A DNA stretch of 15,165 bases from Bacillota bacterium (GTDB taxonomy: Bacteria > Bacillota > Clostridia > Peptostreptococcales > Anaerovoracaceae), in contig JAEEIC010000187.1 of the NCBI GenBank assembly GCA_016281165.1, forward strand, positions 1-15,165, in the 5' to 3' direction. Under the pieces are notes generated by a model. That model saw only the letters and a program-made list of their open reading frames with translations, made no database searches and was not told the origin of the DNA. This document shows positions 1 through 8,540 of this stretch, in pieces. Made by a program: the position numbers and the translations under genes. Each line of letters starts with the position of its first letter. Within the stretch, counting starts at the first letter, position 1.

Positions 1-496
1 ACCAACTATTTAAAGTTATTTCCCCGGGTTTGTTGGTAATCAAACTTCTGTGCCGCGAAGAGTTAGCCCGTAAACGAGTGAGATATAAAGAAATGTCAGT
101 TCACACCACCATTATCTGAGATTTCAAACAGTCAGACTGGGGGCCTGAACGTTTTTAGAGGCCTATATCCGCGGTGTGATTCGAAAATCACCAACAAAAC
201 AGGCTTAAAACAGTCAAATAGTTGGTAATGTGCTGTCCCGAGGTCTGACTGCATTCTGTGATCCGGCCGTTTGAAACACAGAATAATAAGATGAAATGGC
301 ATCCATGCGCTTTCCGTTGTTGGCATGCGCCCCGGAGCAGCGGGCGCACATGGCCGTATCATACTGCTCCGGCGGCAGGATCCGCAGCCGCGCTGTCGCC
401 TCGCGGTGATCCGCAGGCGCCTCATCGCGCGGGCCGGTAAGCCCTGATCCAGTGCTGCCGCATTTCCGCCGGGTGACCGGGCCTCTATGCCCGGAC
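1..496. other. Gene-poor left edge, no supported gene
   Basis: I see no convincing gene here. Roughly the first 300 bases are AT-richer than the rest of the window and carry short repeats: an 11-bp inverted repeat (1-11 against 216-226), a direct repeat GTTGGTAAT (32-40 and 221-229) and a direct repeat AAACAGTCA (127-135 and 209-217). From about 300 to 480 the sequence turns G+C-rich, with a 9-bp inverted repeat CCGGAGCAG/CTGCTCCGG (332-340 and 364-372). A short minus-strand reading around 300-420 contains a CARC motif and could be a gene remnant, but it has no clear start. The segment may be a decayed mobile-element edge; that is a guess. Confidence 0.5.
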
Positions 497-1357
497 TCAG
501 TCCTGCTGTCTTTCCGCCAGATAGCCGGCTCCGAGTATCATCAGCGCGCCCGCCAGCTGGGCGATGCCGAAGGGCTCCCTTAAAAGGAAGACCGAGAGCA
601 GCAGGGCCACGACCGGGTCCAGGTAGCTCATGATCGCTATGGTCTGGACCGGTATGGACTCCATCGAACCGAAATAGAGCACGTAGGCGATGCCGGTGTG
701 GACTATGCCCGCGATGAGAGTCATCACGAGGCCGAAGGCGCCTATGTCAAAGGAAGGCAGGCCCTCGGTCGCCAGTATGTATGGGATTAGGACCAGCCCG
801 GCCGAGGCCATCTGCACGAGGGTCCTGTCGATGGCGTCGATGCCTTTTATGAACTTGTTGAGCATTATGACCGAAGCGTAGAGGACGGCGGCGAGGAGGC
901 CGAAGATGACGCCCCGGATATCCCCTGCCCCGCTCTCGCTCAGGACCCCCGATACCAGGACCATGCCGAAGAGGGCGGCCGCCGTGCAGGCGAGCTTCTT
1001 TACGGTCAGCTTCTCCTTCATCACGAAGGGCGACGCCAGGATCACGAAGACCGGCTGCATGTAATAGCAGAGGGTCGCGACCGCGACGGAGGTATAGCGG
1101 TAGGCTTCGAAAAGGAGGATCCAGTTCACGCCTATCATGACGCCCGAGAGCACGGTCAGGGGCGCGTTCTTCCTGATGGCGGCGGCGTCGGGCCTCCTCT
1201 TCTTAAAGGCCATGAAGGCCAGCAGGAAAAGAGAGCCTATCAGGCCCCTCACGCAGGCGAGCATCGACGAGCTCAGGGGTATATAGCGGCGGAAAATGCC
1301 TATGGTCCCGAATATGATCATCGAAAGGGCCAGCTCGGCCCTGGCAGAGATCTTCAT
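497..1357 (-). CDS. DMT-superfamily EamA permease
   Basis: This is a 286-residue integral membrane protein with the size and layout of drug/metabolite transporters: two tandem EamA domains of about five hydrophobic helices each (roughly residues 8-140 and 145-280). The loop after helix 4 reads LCYYMQPVFVILASPFVMKEKL, and the second half ends with SYLDPVVALLLSVFLLREPF, both typical of the P-V-x-A/V ... E-x-L signature at the end of each EamA repeat. Family members export or import small metabolites such as amino acids or nucleosides; the substrate cannot be read from sequence. The start ATG is preceded by GAGGA at a spacing of 8 and by a plausible promoter (1393-1421). It appears monocistronic, and the neighbouring peptide-binding genes have their own signals. 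Confidence in the family is high; confidence in the substrate is nil. Confidence 0.92.
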   Translation of the reverse strand: MKISARAELALSMIIFGTIGIFRRYIPLSSSMLACVRGLIGSLFLLAFMAFKKRRPDAAAIRKNAPLTVLSGVMIGVNWILLFEAYRYTSVAVATLCYYMQPVFVILASPFVMKEKLTVKKLACTAAALFGMVLVSGVLSESGAGDIRGVIFGLLAAVLYASVIMLNKFIKGIDAIDRTLVQMASAGLVLIPYILATEGLPSFDIGAFGLVMTLIAGIVHTGIAYVLYFGSMESIPVQTIAIMSYLDPVVALLLSVFLLREPFGIAQLAGALMILGAGYLAERQQD

Positions 1358-1392
1358 CCTGTAATTCCTCGCAGATCGCAGATTTTGTCAAC

Positions 1393-1421
1393 AGTTTAGC
1401 ACCGCGGCAGTCCGCGGGCAA
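1393..1421 (-). promoter_or_regulatory. Putative sigma-A-type promoter of the DMT gene
   Basis: On the minus strand, TTGCCC (1421-1416) and TAAACT (1398-1393) are separated by exactly 17 bases and lie just upstream of the permease start at 1357. Both hexamers match consensus at 4 of 6 positions. The downstream TTGACA overlapping this region has no good -10, so I prefer this pair. Confidence 0.5.
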
Positions 1422-1440
1422 GCCCTCTTTTACGCGCGAA

Positions 1441-1469
1441 AAGGCCCGAAGCGCGGGGCTTCGGGCCTT
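1441..1469 (-). terminator. Intrinsic terminator after the first peptide-binding lipoprotein
   Basis: A perfect 12-bp stem (AAGGCCCGAAGC with GCTTCGGGCCTT) has a 5-base loop. On the minus strand it is followed by a short T-run (TTTT), and it lies about 50 bases past the stop codon of the lipoprotein gene at 1517. It separates that gene from the DMT permease downstream. Confidence 0.8.
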
Positions 1470-1516
1470 GATGTCAGACGTATTAAGCTGTTCTTCAGTT
1501 CACGCCTCGGGCGCTG

Positions 1517-3157
1517 CTATTCCCAGCTCCACTGCTCGATCCAGAAGCGGCCGGCGGGGTTCCTGGTGATATTGCTCAGGTACTTGTTGTAAGCGCACAG
1601 GGACTTGGGCTGATAGAGGGGGATCTGGCAGCAGAGATCGTTGAGGTATCTGCTGGTCTCCTTCAGGATCTCTTCGCGCTTGTCGTTCTCGGGAGTGGCG
1701 CAGGCCTTCTCGATGAGCTCGTCAAGATGCGGATCGTTGATCCTGGTCTTGTTGGAAGCGCCGATGTTGCTGGAGTGATAGACGCCCTTGAGGAAGGACA
1801 TCATCTCGGAGGAGTTGTATCCGCCGATGAAGCCTTCGAAACGTCCCGCGGCGGTCTCGGAGAGGTAGGTCGCGAGGTCCATGGAGGTCAGCTCGACGTT
1901 CATGCCCAGGTTGCTGTTGAGGTTGTCCTGGATGACCTGTCCGGCCCTTCTCTTGGTGTCGTCGGAGCAGATCACGGTGAAGCTCACGCCGTTGAGATCG
2001 ACGCCGGACTCGGATTCGTACTTCTTGGCCAGCTCTAAGTCGTAGAAGTCATAACCGGTGCCGTCGAAGCCCAGCTGTCCGTAAGGAGTCTGGCCGGGAG
2101 CGACGATGGCGTAACCGTTGTAGGCTACGGTGACGACGTCTTCCTTGTTGATGGCGGCGTTCATGGCCTTTCTGACCAGCTTGTTGTTGAAGGGCTCCTT
2201 CTCGTTGTTGATGCACAGCCAGCTGTGGGACAGGGAGCTGATGACGAGGGTGGCGAGGCTGTCGTCAGACTCTACCAGATCGGCGTCGTTGGTATCAAGA
2301 GCGATGACGAAGTCGACCTCGTGGGCCTGCAGGGCGATGGTCCTGGCGGAGCCTTCGGGTATGATCTTCCAGATGATGTTCTTGATCGCGGGCTTGGGCC
2401 CCCAGTAATCGTCGAAGCGGGTGAACTCGAGCTGCTCGGAGATCTTCCAGTCGACGAACTTGTACGGACCGGTGCCGATGGGCTCGGTGTTGAAGTCATG
2501 TCCGCTCTTGATGAGGTCGGCCGGGCAGATGGCGTTGCCGTGGTGGCAGAGATCGTAGAGCAGAGCGGCGCTGGGGCCTTCGGTGGTCATGGTGACGGTG
2601 TAATCGTCGACCTTGGTCACATTGTCGAATGCCTTCGCGTAGGTGGCCACGTCGGGGCTGACCTTGGCTTCCTCGAGGGAGGCGACTACGTCGTCGGCCT
2701 TCATCTCGGCGCCGTTGTGATACTTGACGCCCTGCCTGAGCTTGAAGGTCCAGAGCACTGTTCCGTCGGCCTGCTCTTCGTACTCATAGGATTCCGCGAG
2801 AGCGGGCTCGGGAGCCAGGTCGAAGTTCAGTCTCATCAGGCCTTCGTACATCAGGTTGTTGTTGTATCCGGCCTCTGCCGCGTTGTGCAGACGGGCGGTG
2901 ACGGAAGGAGCCTCGTCGGCGGTGGCGACGACTACGGTGTCGGAGTCGACGGCGTAATGGTGGTTCTCTTCCTTCTTGGTGTCGGTATTGGTCTCAGTCT
3001 TGGTCTCGGTCTTGGTCTCGGACGGGGCCGCGCTCTGAGCGGGCTGCCCGGAGTTCGCGGGAGCGGAGGGAGTCTCGGTCTTCGATCCGCAGGCGGTGAA
3101 TACCGCCGTCATCATCATCGCGAGCACCAGCAGCAGTGCGAGGCTGCGTTTGTTCAT
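1517..3157 (-). CDS. Family-5 peptide-binding lipoprotein of an ABC importer (copy 1)
   Basis: This is a 546-residue extracellular solute-binding protein of the OppA/DppA (SBP_bac_5) family, which delivers peptides or similar solutes to an ABC importer. Residues 1-20 form a lipoprotein signal ending in a lipobox-like FTAC, so the mature N-terminal Cys would be lipidated and anchored outside the membrane. A Lys/Thr/Glu-rich linker follows (KTETKTETNTDTKK). The body has family landmarks such as WTFKLRQGVKYHNGAEMKADDV and PIGTGPYKFVDW. The start at 3157 (MNKRSLAL) is chosen over an in-frame ATG 27 bases upstream because AAAGGAG sits correctly before it and the signal peptide then begins properly. 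It has its own strong promoter (3224-3252) and terminator. It is a close paralogue of the gene at 3537-5168. No permease or ATPase gene is adjacent. Peptide specificity is unknown. Confidence 0.93.
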   Translation of the reverse strand: MNKRSLALLLVLAMMMTAVFTACGSKTETPSAPANSGQPAQSAAPSETKTETKTETNTDTKKEENHHYAVDSDTVVVATADEAPSVTARLHNAAEAGYNNNLMYEGLMRLNFDLAPEPALAESYEYEEQADGTVLWTFKLRQGVKYHNGAEMKADDVVASLEEAKVSPDVATYAKAFDNVTKVDDYTVTMTTEGPSAALLYDLCHHGNAICPADLIKSGHDFNTEPIGTGPYKFVDWKISEQLEFTRFDDYWGPKPAIKNIIWKIIPEGSARTIALQAHEVDFVIALDTNDADLVESDDSLATLVISSLSHSWLCINNEKEPFNNKLVRKAMNAAINKEDVVTVAYNGYAIVAPGQTPYGQLGFDGTGYDFYDLELAKKYESESGVDLNGVSFTVICSDDTKRRAGQVIQDNLNSNLGMNVELTSMDLATYLSETAAGRFEGFIGGYNSSEMMSFLKGVYHSSNIGASNKTRINDPHLDELIEKACATPENDKREEILKETSRYLNDLCCQIPLYQPKSLCAYNKYLSNITRNPAGRFWIEQWSWE

Positions 3158-3164
3158 TGTGTTT

Positions 3165-3171
3165 CTCCTTT
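3165..3171 (-). promoter_or_regulatory. Ribosome binding site deciding the lipoprotein start
   Basis: AAAGGAG on the minus strand lies 7 bases before the ATG at 3157. The alternative upstream ATG (3184) has no such site and would spoil the signal peptide. Confidence 0.8.
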
Positions 3172-3223
3172 CAGGACACGTCATTGTCTTGCGTGTTCCA
3201 TGTAAAAATATAATATGTTGTGT

Positions 3224-3252
3224 ATTCTAAACACCGGCCCGCATCCTGTCAA
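3224..3252 (-). promoter_or_regulatory. Strong sigma-A-type promoter of peptide-binding lipoprotein 1
   Basis: On the minus strand a perfect -35 TTGACA (3252-3247) is followed after exactly 17 bases by TAGAAT (3229-3224), 5 of 6 matches to the -10 consensus. It would give a leader of roughly 60 bases before the start at 3157. The region further upstream, to about 3460, is AT-rich and shows no other feature. Confidence 0.85.
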
Positions 3253-3462
3253 GGGGAAAATGAAAGTTTCTTTGTTTTTCAATATCGTCTTTTTCGTGAT
3301 ATATTTGTGCTTTGATAATAAATATCTGCCGGGCACAATTTGTTCGTAAAACGCACCTATATTTTTTGTACATCCAAACAATCGCGCCCAAAGATGACAG
3401 AAGACCGGGGATTCGCGCGGGCATACGATCCCGCGGCGCTCAAGCCTCCCCGTTCCCGCGCA

Positions 3463-3492
3463 AAAGCCCGGAGCCGATCGGCTCCGGGCTTT
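3463..3492 (-). terminator. Intrinsic terminator after the second peptide-binding lipoprotein
   Basis: This is a perfect 30-base palindrome (15-bp arms, core GAGCCGATCGGCTC). It runs into TTTT on the minus strand and TTTCTTTC on the plus strand. It lies about 45 bases past the stop of the gene at 3537 and insulates it from the promoter of copy 1. Confidence 0.85.
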
Positions 3493-3536
3493 CTTTCAGT
3501 TGCTTGTGTCGTCAGGCTTTACAGCCGTCTGAGACC

Positions 3537-5168
3537 TTACTGCCAAGTCCAGTTCTCGACGAAGTAACGTCCGTCTCCGCGGAGAGTGACGTTGCCGAGG
3601 TTCTTATTGGCGGCTACGAAGGTCCTGGGCTGCCACAGGGGGATCTGGCAGCAGAGATCGTTGAGGTATCTGCTGGCTTCCTTGAGGACGACTTCGCGCT
3701 CGGCGTTGTCGACGGTGGCGCAGGCCTTCTCGATGAGCGCGTCAAGATGCGGATCGTTGGTCCTGGTCTTGTTGGAGGCACCGATGTTGCTGGAGTGATA
3801 GACGCCCTTGAGGAAGGACATCATGTTGTCGGAGCTGTAGCCTCCGATGAAGCCCTGGAAGTGTCCGGCGGCAGTCTCGGAGAGGTAGGTCGCGAGGTCC
3901 ATGGAGACCAGTTCGACGGTCATGCCGAGGTTGCTGTTGAGGCAGTCCTGAACGACCTGGCCGGCCCTTCTCTTGGTATCGTCGGAGCAGATGACTTCGA
4001 AGGATACGGTGGAGAGGTCGACGCCGGAATCGGCGGCGTACTTCTTGGCCTTCTCGACGTCGTAGGTGTCATAACCGGTGGCGTCGAAACCGAGCATTCC
4101 GTAAGGAGTCTGGCCGGGGGCGGGGATGGCGTAGCCGTTGAAGGCGACGGTGACGACGTCTTCCTTGTTGATGGCGGCGTTCATGGCCTTTCTGACCAGC
4201 TGGTTGTCGAACGGGGTGACGGTGTTGTTGATGGTCAGCCAGCTGTGGCTGATGCTGTCGAGGAAGATGGACTGGAGGCTGGCGTCGTTGAGAACGAGGT
4301 CGGCGTCATTGGTGTCGACGCTGACGGCGTAGTCGATCTCGTGGGCCTGCAGAGCGATGGTCCTGGCGGAGCCTTCGGGTATGATCTTGTAGGTGACGTT
4401 CTTGATGGGGGCGGCGCCGAGGAAGTAATCGTCGAATCTGGTGAAGGACACGGACTCGGAGATCTTCCACTCTACGAACTTATACGGGCCGGTGCCGATG
4501 GGGTTGCTGTTGAAGTCGTTGCCGGCGTCGAGCAGAGCCTTGGGAACGATGGCGTTGCCGTGGCCGCAGAGATCGTAGAGCAGAGCGGCGCTGGGTTCCG
4601 GAGTGGTCAGGACGACAGTGTACGGATCTTCCTCATAGCACTGATCCCAGGAGGCGTAGGTCGCGACGTAGGAAGAAGCCTTGGCTTCGGCGAAGGAAGC
4701 GACGACGTCTTCGGCGTGCATCTCGGTCCCGTCGTGGAACTTGACGCCCTGTCTGAGCTTGAAGGTCCACTTGACGCTGCCGTCAGCCTGCTCTTCTACA
4801 GTGTAGGACTCGGCGAGGCAGGGGATGGGAGCCAGATCGTTGTCGAGCATCATGAGCTCGTTGTAGGTCAGGTTGTTCATTCTGCTGCCTTCAACGGCGT
4901 TGTGCTCACGCGGGGTCAGCGAGGGGGTCTCGTCGGCGACGCCGAGAACTACGGTGTCAGCGTCGACGGCATAGTGGCGATCCTCCTGAGGAGCGGCAGG
5001 CGCGCTCGGAGCCGCGGGAGTGCTGGGGCTCGCGGGAGTCGCAGGGGTGCTGGGGCTCGCGGGAGTCGCGGGGCTTGCGGGGGTCTCGTTCTTGTTTCCG
5101 CAGGCGGCCATCGAGAAGACCATTGCGAGGACAAGAAGGAGCGCAAACAGTTTTACAGATTTCTTCAT
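3537..5168 (-). CDS. Family-5 peptide-binding lipoprotein of an ABC importer (copy 2)
   Basis: This 543-residue OppA/DppA-family solute-binding lipoprotein is a paralogue of the gene at 1517-3157. The signal peptide (MKKSVKLFALLLVLAM) ends in a lipobox SMAAC, giving a lipid-anchored Cys near residue 22. Next comes a Pro/Ala/Ser/Thr-rich linker built from 9-residue units (TPATPASPS), then the binding body with WTFKLRQGVKFHDGTEMHAEDV and PIGTGPYKFVEW. Stretches such as INKEDVVTV, FEVICSDDTKRRAGQV and YHSSNIGASNKTR are identical or nearly so in the two copies, and the DNA shares long exact runs, which points to fairly recent duplication. The linkers differ completely. AAAAGGAG precedes the ATG. 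It has its own promoter (5244-5272). The ligand is probably a peptide, but this is not proven, and transporter partners lie outside the window. Confidence 0.93.
   Translation of the reverse strand: MKKSVKLFALLLVLAMVFSMAACGNKNETPASPATPASPSTPATPASPSTPAAPSAPAAPQEDRHYAVDADTVVLGVADETPSLTPREHNAVEGSRMNNLTYNELMMLDNDLAPIPCLAESYTVEEQADGSVKWTFKLRQGVKFHDGTEMHAEDVVASFAEAKASSYVATYASWDQCYEEDPYTVVLTTPEPSAALLYDLCGHGNAIVPKALLDAGNDFNSNPIGTGPYKFVEWKISESVSFTRFDDYFLGAAPIKNVTYKIIPEGSARTIALQAHEIDYAVSVDTNDADLVLNDASLQSIFLDSISHSWLTINNTVTPFDNQLVRKAMNAAINKEDVVTVAFNGYAIPAPGQTPYGMLGFDATGYDTYDVEKAKKYAADSGVDLSTVSFEVICSDDTKRRAGQVVQDCLNSNLGMTVELVSMDLATYLSETAAGHFQGFIGGYSSDNMMSFLKGVYHSSNIGASNKTRTNDPHLDALIEKACATVDNAEREVVLKEASRYLNDLCCQIPLWQPRTFVAANKNLGNVTLRGDGRYFVENWTWQ
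5021..5069 (-). repeat. 27-bp coding repeat in the lipoprotein linker
   Basis: The same 22 bases recur at 5021-5042 and 5048-5069, a 27-bp period, with degenerate further units on both sides. They encode the 9-residue Pro/Ala/Ser/Thr repeats of the copy 2 linker. Such in-frame repeats can change number by slippage, giving tethers of different length. Confidence 0.8.
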
Positions 5169-5243
5169 TCTTTTTTACTCCTTTTGCGATAGTTTGCAAA
5201 ACACGGTAAATCACACACAGGTTTTGCGTGCGAATATACGCGT

Positions 5244-5272
5244 AGTTTACAACAAAAAAAAGGTGTTTTCAA
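5244..5272 (-). promoter_or_regulatory. Putative sigma-A-type promoter of peptide-binding lipoprotein 2
   Basis: On the minus strand TTGAAA (5272-5267, 5 of 6 matches) and TAAACT (5249-5244, 4 of 6) are 17 bases apart, with a T8 tract inside the spacer. The leader to the start at 5168 would be about 70 bases. The rest of the gap up to 5381 shows no clear terminator for the STAND gene ending at 5382. Confidence 0.65.
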
Positions 5273-5381
5273 GAGCATTGAGCGTAATGATAGATTTGTG
5301 TATTTTATGTTTAATCGATATAAAACAACGTCCGCGGGGGCCTCTGTTTTGGCGCGCGGCACTGTTTTCGGCGCCGGGATC

Positions 5382-8300
5382 TCAGCGCCGCATGGCCTGT
5401 TCTTTCTCAGGCGCCCCACCGTCGGCGAGCCGCCGCGCCGTCGACATGAGCCTGTCCCTCATGCCGGCGGGAGCCCTGCACAGAAGCTCATCGGGGATGG
5501 AATCGGCGAAGGCCCTTTTTTCTTCTTCACCTGAGCCCGATCTTAAGAGCGCCTCTCCCTTGACCTCGAGAGCGAGGCACAAAGGGCCGGTCTCCTCTGG
5601 AGAGGTCATGGCCAGAGCGCTGTCTATCAGCGAAAGAGCCTCGTCATACCTTTCCGCCTCCAGGCTGAGCTGGGCGGCGTAGCGCAGGAAGGTCCTGACC
5701 CTCAGGTCCTGGCCCTTCGCCCTCGCGTCCTTCAGGGCTCTTCCTATGGCCGCCCTTCCCTTTTCGAGCATCGCTGCGGCCGCCCTTTCGCTGCCGCCGC
5801 CTTTAAAGCTGCGCACGGCCGCGAGAGCCAGAAGAGCGCTGTTCTGGTCGATATCGGCGGCAAGATCGGAAAAGCCCGAGCGCTTCTCCCTCTTCCAGCC
5901 CCGCGAGCTCTCCTCAAGGCCCGCGAGCAGAGAATATGAGACGGAAAAGCAGCGGGCCGCTTTCTTCTTCGCCCCTTCCGCGCGTCCCGGTCCCGCCGCG
6001 TCGAGCCCGTATCTCTTCGCCGCGTAGTCCGCGAAGAACGAGATCAGTTCATCCAAAGAGCCCTCAAGAGAAGGATCGAAGCCGCCCTCCCGGCAGAGCG
6101 CCTGCCCCAGGAGCCGGAAGACGGTCTGCACGTTCATCTCGCAGTTGCAGCACTCGAAGGAGCCCGGTTCGAAGGCCCCGAGCGCTTCCTTAAGGCAGGA
6201 AAGGGAGCGCAGCAGATCCGCGGAGGAATCGTCGCCCTCGAAATACGCGACTCCGAGGCTGTTCCTGAGCCTCGCGAATAGCAGCTGCTCGCTCTTCGGG
6301 TCGAAGGGCTTCTGGCCGAAGAGGGAGGCGAGGCTCCCCAGCCTTTCGCTCTCCGCCAGATAGCGGGGCGAGAGCCCTTCTCCCCCGGTGTCGAGAAAGA
6401 CGGAGCAGACGCTTATGACCTTCTCCTTGCTCCCTCCTATGCTCTCGAGGCTGGCCGCCCTGGCCCTGAGCACCGCCAAAGCGGCGGCGTGCTCCATGAG
6501 GAAGGCGTACTCTCCCCTCAGGGCCGGCGTCGTCCCCAGACGCGCCGCGGCCTGTTCGCAGCCGCGGGGATAAAAGTCCGCGGCCGCTTCCGAAAAGTCG
6601 GCCAGGCTCATGCCTCCCAGGCGGCTCTCTCCGCCCAGGCGGGGCAGCAGATATTCCATGCAGACGAGATAGAGCCTCGCCAGGAGCATCTGCCTGTAGT
6701 CCTCGAGGCCGGAAGCGGCGGAGCTCACGGCGAAGAAGACCGAGGACGCCTGCGCGGGGGTGATCCCGCCCGTCTTAAGGCGCAGATACATGCGGTCGCA
6801 GAGGGCCAGGGCTTTATAAAACACCGTGTCGCTGTCGTATGGGACCGCGGACTCTATGACGTCATAGTAGACGCCCGCGCTCACGGGCTCTCTTTCGACG
6901 AAGGTGAAGTACCAGGCCGCACGGCAGAGGATATCGCAGATCTCGGAAGCTCTCGCGGGCACGGCCGAGAGCAGGCCGTCGGCATATTTCGCGAGCTCCG
7001 ATACTTTCTTGAGCTCGCCGGCGCTGTAGTAAAGTCCGCGGTCGAGCAGCTCCCTCAGGGCCGAGGTCACGGCGGAAAAGGCCTCCGACAGCTCGTCCTC
7101 TCCCATGCAGCGCAGGACCGGCTGCCGGTAGCAGTGCAGCAGCCTCACCCGCTCGCCGTCCAGACGCGCGAAGACCCCCGTCCTCCTGCGGAAGCGCTCC
7201 AGCACCAGCTCCGCCGAAGACTCCTCAAGATCGCGGTATCTCTTCATCTGCTTAAGGCAGAGATGCATGAAGGCGGGCTCGAAGGAATCGAGGCCCATGA
7301 CGGCGGAGAGCCTGAGCATGTCGGCGAAGAGGCCGCCGCCGTCGCTTTGGCACGACAGCACGGTACGCACCGCCTGATCGAGGGAATAGATATCATCCTC
7401 AAAGGAAGAGGCTCCCGGCCGGTAATAGTCCCTCCAGCCGAGGCCGCTGTCCGGATCCGCCGCGTAATTGATATTGACGCTGATGCGCACCGCCGAGAGC
7501 TCCGCGGGCGAGACGCGCGAAGAGCCCGCCAACTCCAGTATCTCCCGCGCTTCCTCCTCGCTGAAGGGGTAAAGATCCTCCGAGGGCCTTAAGACCGCCA
7601 GGGCGGCCCTGAGCGAGGAAGGAGCGGAGGCGTCGATCCCCTGCGGGCAGAAGAAGTCCGCTTCCTCGCCGGAAAAGCCCAGGAGCGCCGGCGAGAGCCA
7701 GGTATTGACCAGCACATATACGTTCGCGATGGCGGCCGAGGCCCTTACCGCGTTCTCGGCCAGATCCCCCGCCGCGTCCGGGCCCTCCCCCGCGCAGCGG
7801 TAATTGTCGAAGATAAGCAGCATCCTCTGCCCCGCCGTCTCCTGGATGCGGGCTTCGGCGTCGACGCTCTCCATCAGCCTCTCAAGAGCCTGCGAGGGAC
7901 TGTAATCCTCGCCTCCCCCGATGACGGAGAGCCCCAGGGAACGGTATATGCCGGCGACGGAAAGGCAGTCTATGAGTATAACCTTTCTGAAGAAGCCCCG
8001 CTCCTTCAAGGCCTTCGCGTGCTGCAGCGAGAGCACGGTCTTGCCGTAGCCCGGAGGCGCCGAGAGGACGTGGATCTTCCTGCTCTCCCAGTCGAAGGGA
8101 TGATCGTATATCATGCCGGGGGGAAGCTCATCGGTCCTGCCCGCGCCCAGGGCGTCGGGCACGCTGTCGGCATCGTCTCCCCCGCTCACCACGATCTCGT
8201 TCACCAGCCAGAAGGCCCGCCCCCTGTCGCTCGCCAGGGCTTCTCTTCCCAGATATCCCCTGGTCTCCTGCACGACCTTCTTGAAGCTGTCAGAGACGTC

Positions 8301-8540
8301 GTCGCGGAAAAAATCGCCGGCCCAGATCCTGGCGAGAGCCTCGTCGCGCCTGAGATGACCGTTCCTCTTCTTCTTTCTCGCCTCGACCAGAGCGTAGATG
8401 AAGGTCCGGACCTGCTTTCTGGGAGTCTTCTCTTCCCCGTCCCTGATCACGGAGAGGGTGCTCATGGGAGCGCCGGTGTTTTCCCCTTTATATTCTATCT
8501 TGAGAACACAGTTTTCCGCTATCTTTATATATTCCGTCAT
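5382..8540 (-). CDS. Winged-helix STAND NTPase, probable large transcriptional regulator
   Basis: This is a 1052-residue multidomain protein. Residues about 35-118 fit a winged-helix, OmpR/SARP-like DNA-binding domain (helices around 40-56, 66-74 and 84-97, then a wing reading AFWLVNEIVV). Residues about 140-290 form a P-loop NTPase core of STAND/NB-ARC type: Walker A APPGYGKT at 161-168 (Lys167, Thr168), Walker B RMLLIFDN at 239-246 (Asp245), and a strand YVLVNTW at 275-281 where these proteins carry their sensor strand. The remaining ~700 residues are helical; pairs near 947-1010 look like TPR repeats. STAND proteins of the MalT/SARP type are ATP-dependent switches that oligomerise on a signal. 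The start is supported by GAGGGA 6 bases upstream. It is divergent from the Ubl operon across an AT-rich gap, so control of that operon is the simplest idea, but a defence-sensor role is also possible. Function is inferred. Confidence 0.8.
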   Translation of the reverse strand: MTEYIKIAENCVLKIEYKGENTGAPMSTLSVIRDGEEKTPRKQVRTFIYALVEARKKKRNGHLRRDEALARIWAGDFFRDDVSDSFKKVVQETRGYLGREALASDRGRAFWLVNEIVVSGGDDADSVPDALGAGRTDELPPGMIYDHPFDWESRKIHVLSAPPGYGKTVLSLQHAKALKERGFFRKVILIDCLSVAGIYRSLGLSVIGGGEDYSPSQALERLMESVDAEARIQETAGQRMLLIFDNYRCAGEGPDAAGDLAENAVRASAAIANVYVLVNTWLSPALLGFSGEEADFFCPQGIDASAPSSLRAALAVLRPSEDLYPFSEEEAREILELAGSSRVSPAELSAVRISVNINYAADPDSGLGWRDYYRPGASSFEDDIYSLDQAVRTVLSCQSDGGGLFADMLRLSAVMGLDSFEPAFMHLCLKQMKRYRDLEESSAELVLERFRRRTGVFARLDGERVRLLHCYRQPVLRCMGEDELSEAFSAVTSALRELLDRGLYYSAGELKKVSELAKYADGLLSAVPARASEICDILCRAAWYFTFVEREPVSAGVYYDVIESAVPYDSDTVFYKALALCDRMYLRLKTGGITPAQASSVFFAVSSAASGLEDYRQMLLARLYLVCMEYLLPRLGGESRLGGMSLADFSEAAADFYPRGCEQAAARLGTTPALRGEYAFLMEHAAALAVLRARAASLESIGGSKEKVISVCSVFLDTGGEGLSPRYLAESERLGSLASLFGQKPFDPKSEQLLFARLRNSLGVAYFEGDDSSADLLRSLSCLKEALGAFEPGSFECCNCEMNVQTVFRLLGQALCREGGFDPSLEGSLDELISFFADYAAKRYGLDAAGPGRAEGAKKKAARCFSVSYSLLAGLEESSRGWKREKRSGFSDLAADIDQNSALLALAAVRSFKGGGSERAAAAMLEKGRAAIGRALKDARAKGQDLRVRTFLRYAAQLSLEAERYDEALSLIDSALAMTSPEETGPLCLALEVKGEALLRSGSGEEEKRAFADSIPDELLCRAPAGMRDRLMSTARRLADGGAPEKEQAMRR

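Noticed and set aside
166..205. Sequence resembling a tRNA T-arm followed by CACCA
   Set aside because: The stem and loop lengths do not fit (6- or 8-base loop), and no acceptor, D-arm or anticodon arm can be drawn upstream.
132..425. Minus-strand reading at the left edge, including a CARC motif in another frame
   Set aside because: No start with a ribosome binding site, no family match I recognise, and the apparent pieces lie in different frames; at most a gene remnant.
477..494. 6-bp hairpin directly after the DMT permease stop
   Set aside because: The stem is short and no T-run follows on the minus strand, so I do not call a terminator.
3312..5192. Long plus-strand open reading frame (626 codons) antisense to peptide-binding lipoprotein 2
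   Set aside because: It is a shadow of the high-G+C minus-strand gene. Its translation is low-complexity Val/Gly/Asp-rich, it lacks a ribosome binding site, and a similar shadow exists on copy 1 (2225-3205).
5370..5391. CGGCGC/GCGCCG inverted repeat at the end of the STAND gene
   Set aside because: A 6-bp stem overlapping the coding end with no T-tract; weak as a terminator.
6489..7592. Plus-strand open reading frame inside the STAND gene
   Set aside because: It is Arg/His/Ala-rich with no family pattern and no start signals, while the opposite strand carries clear NTPase motifs.
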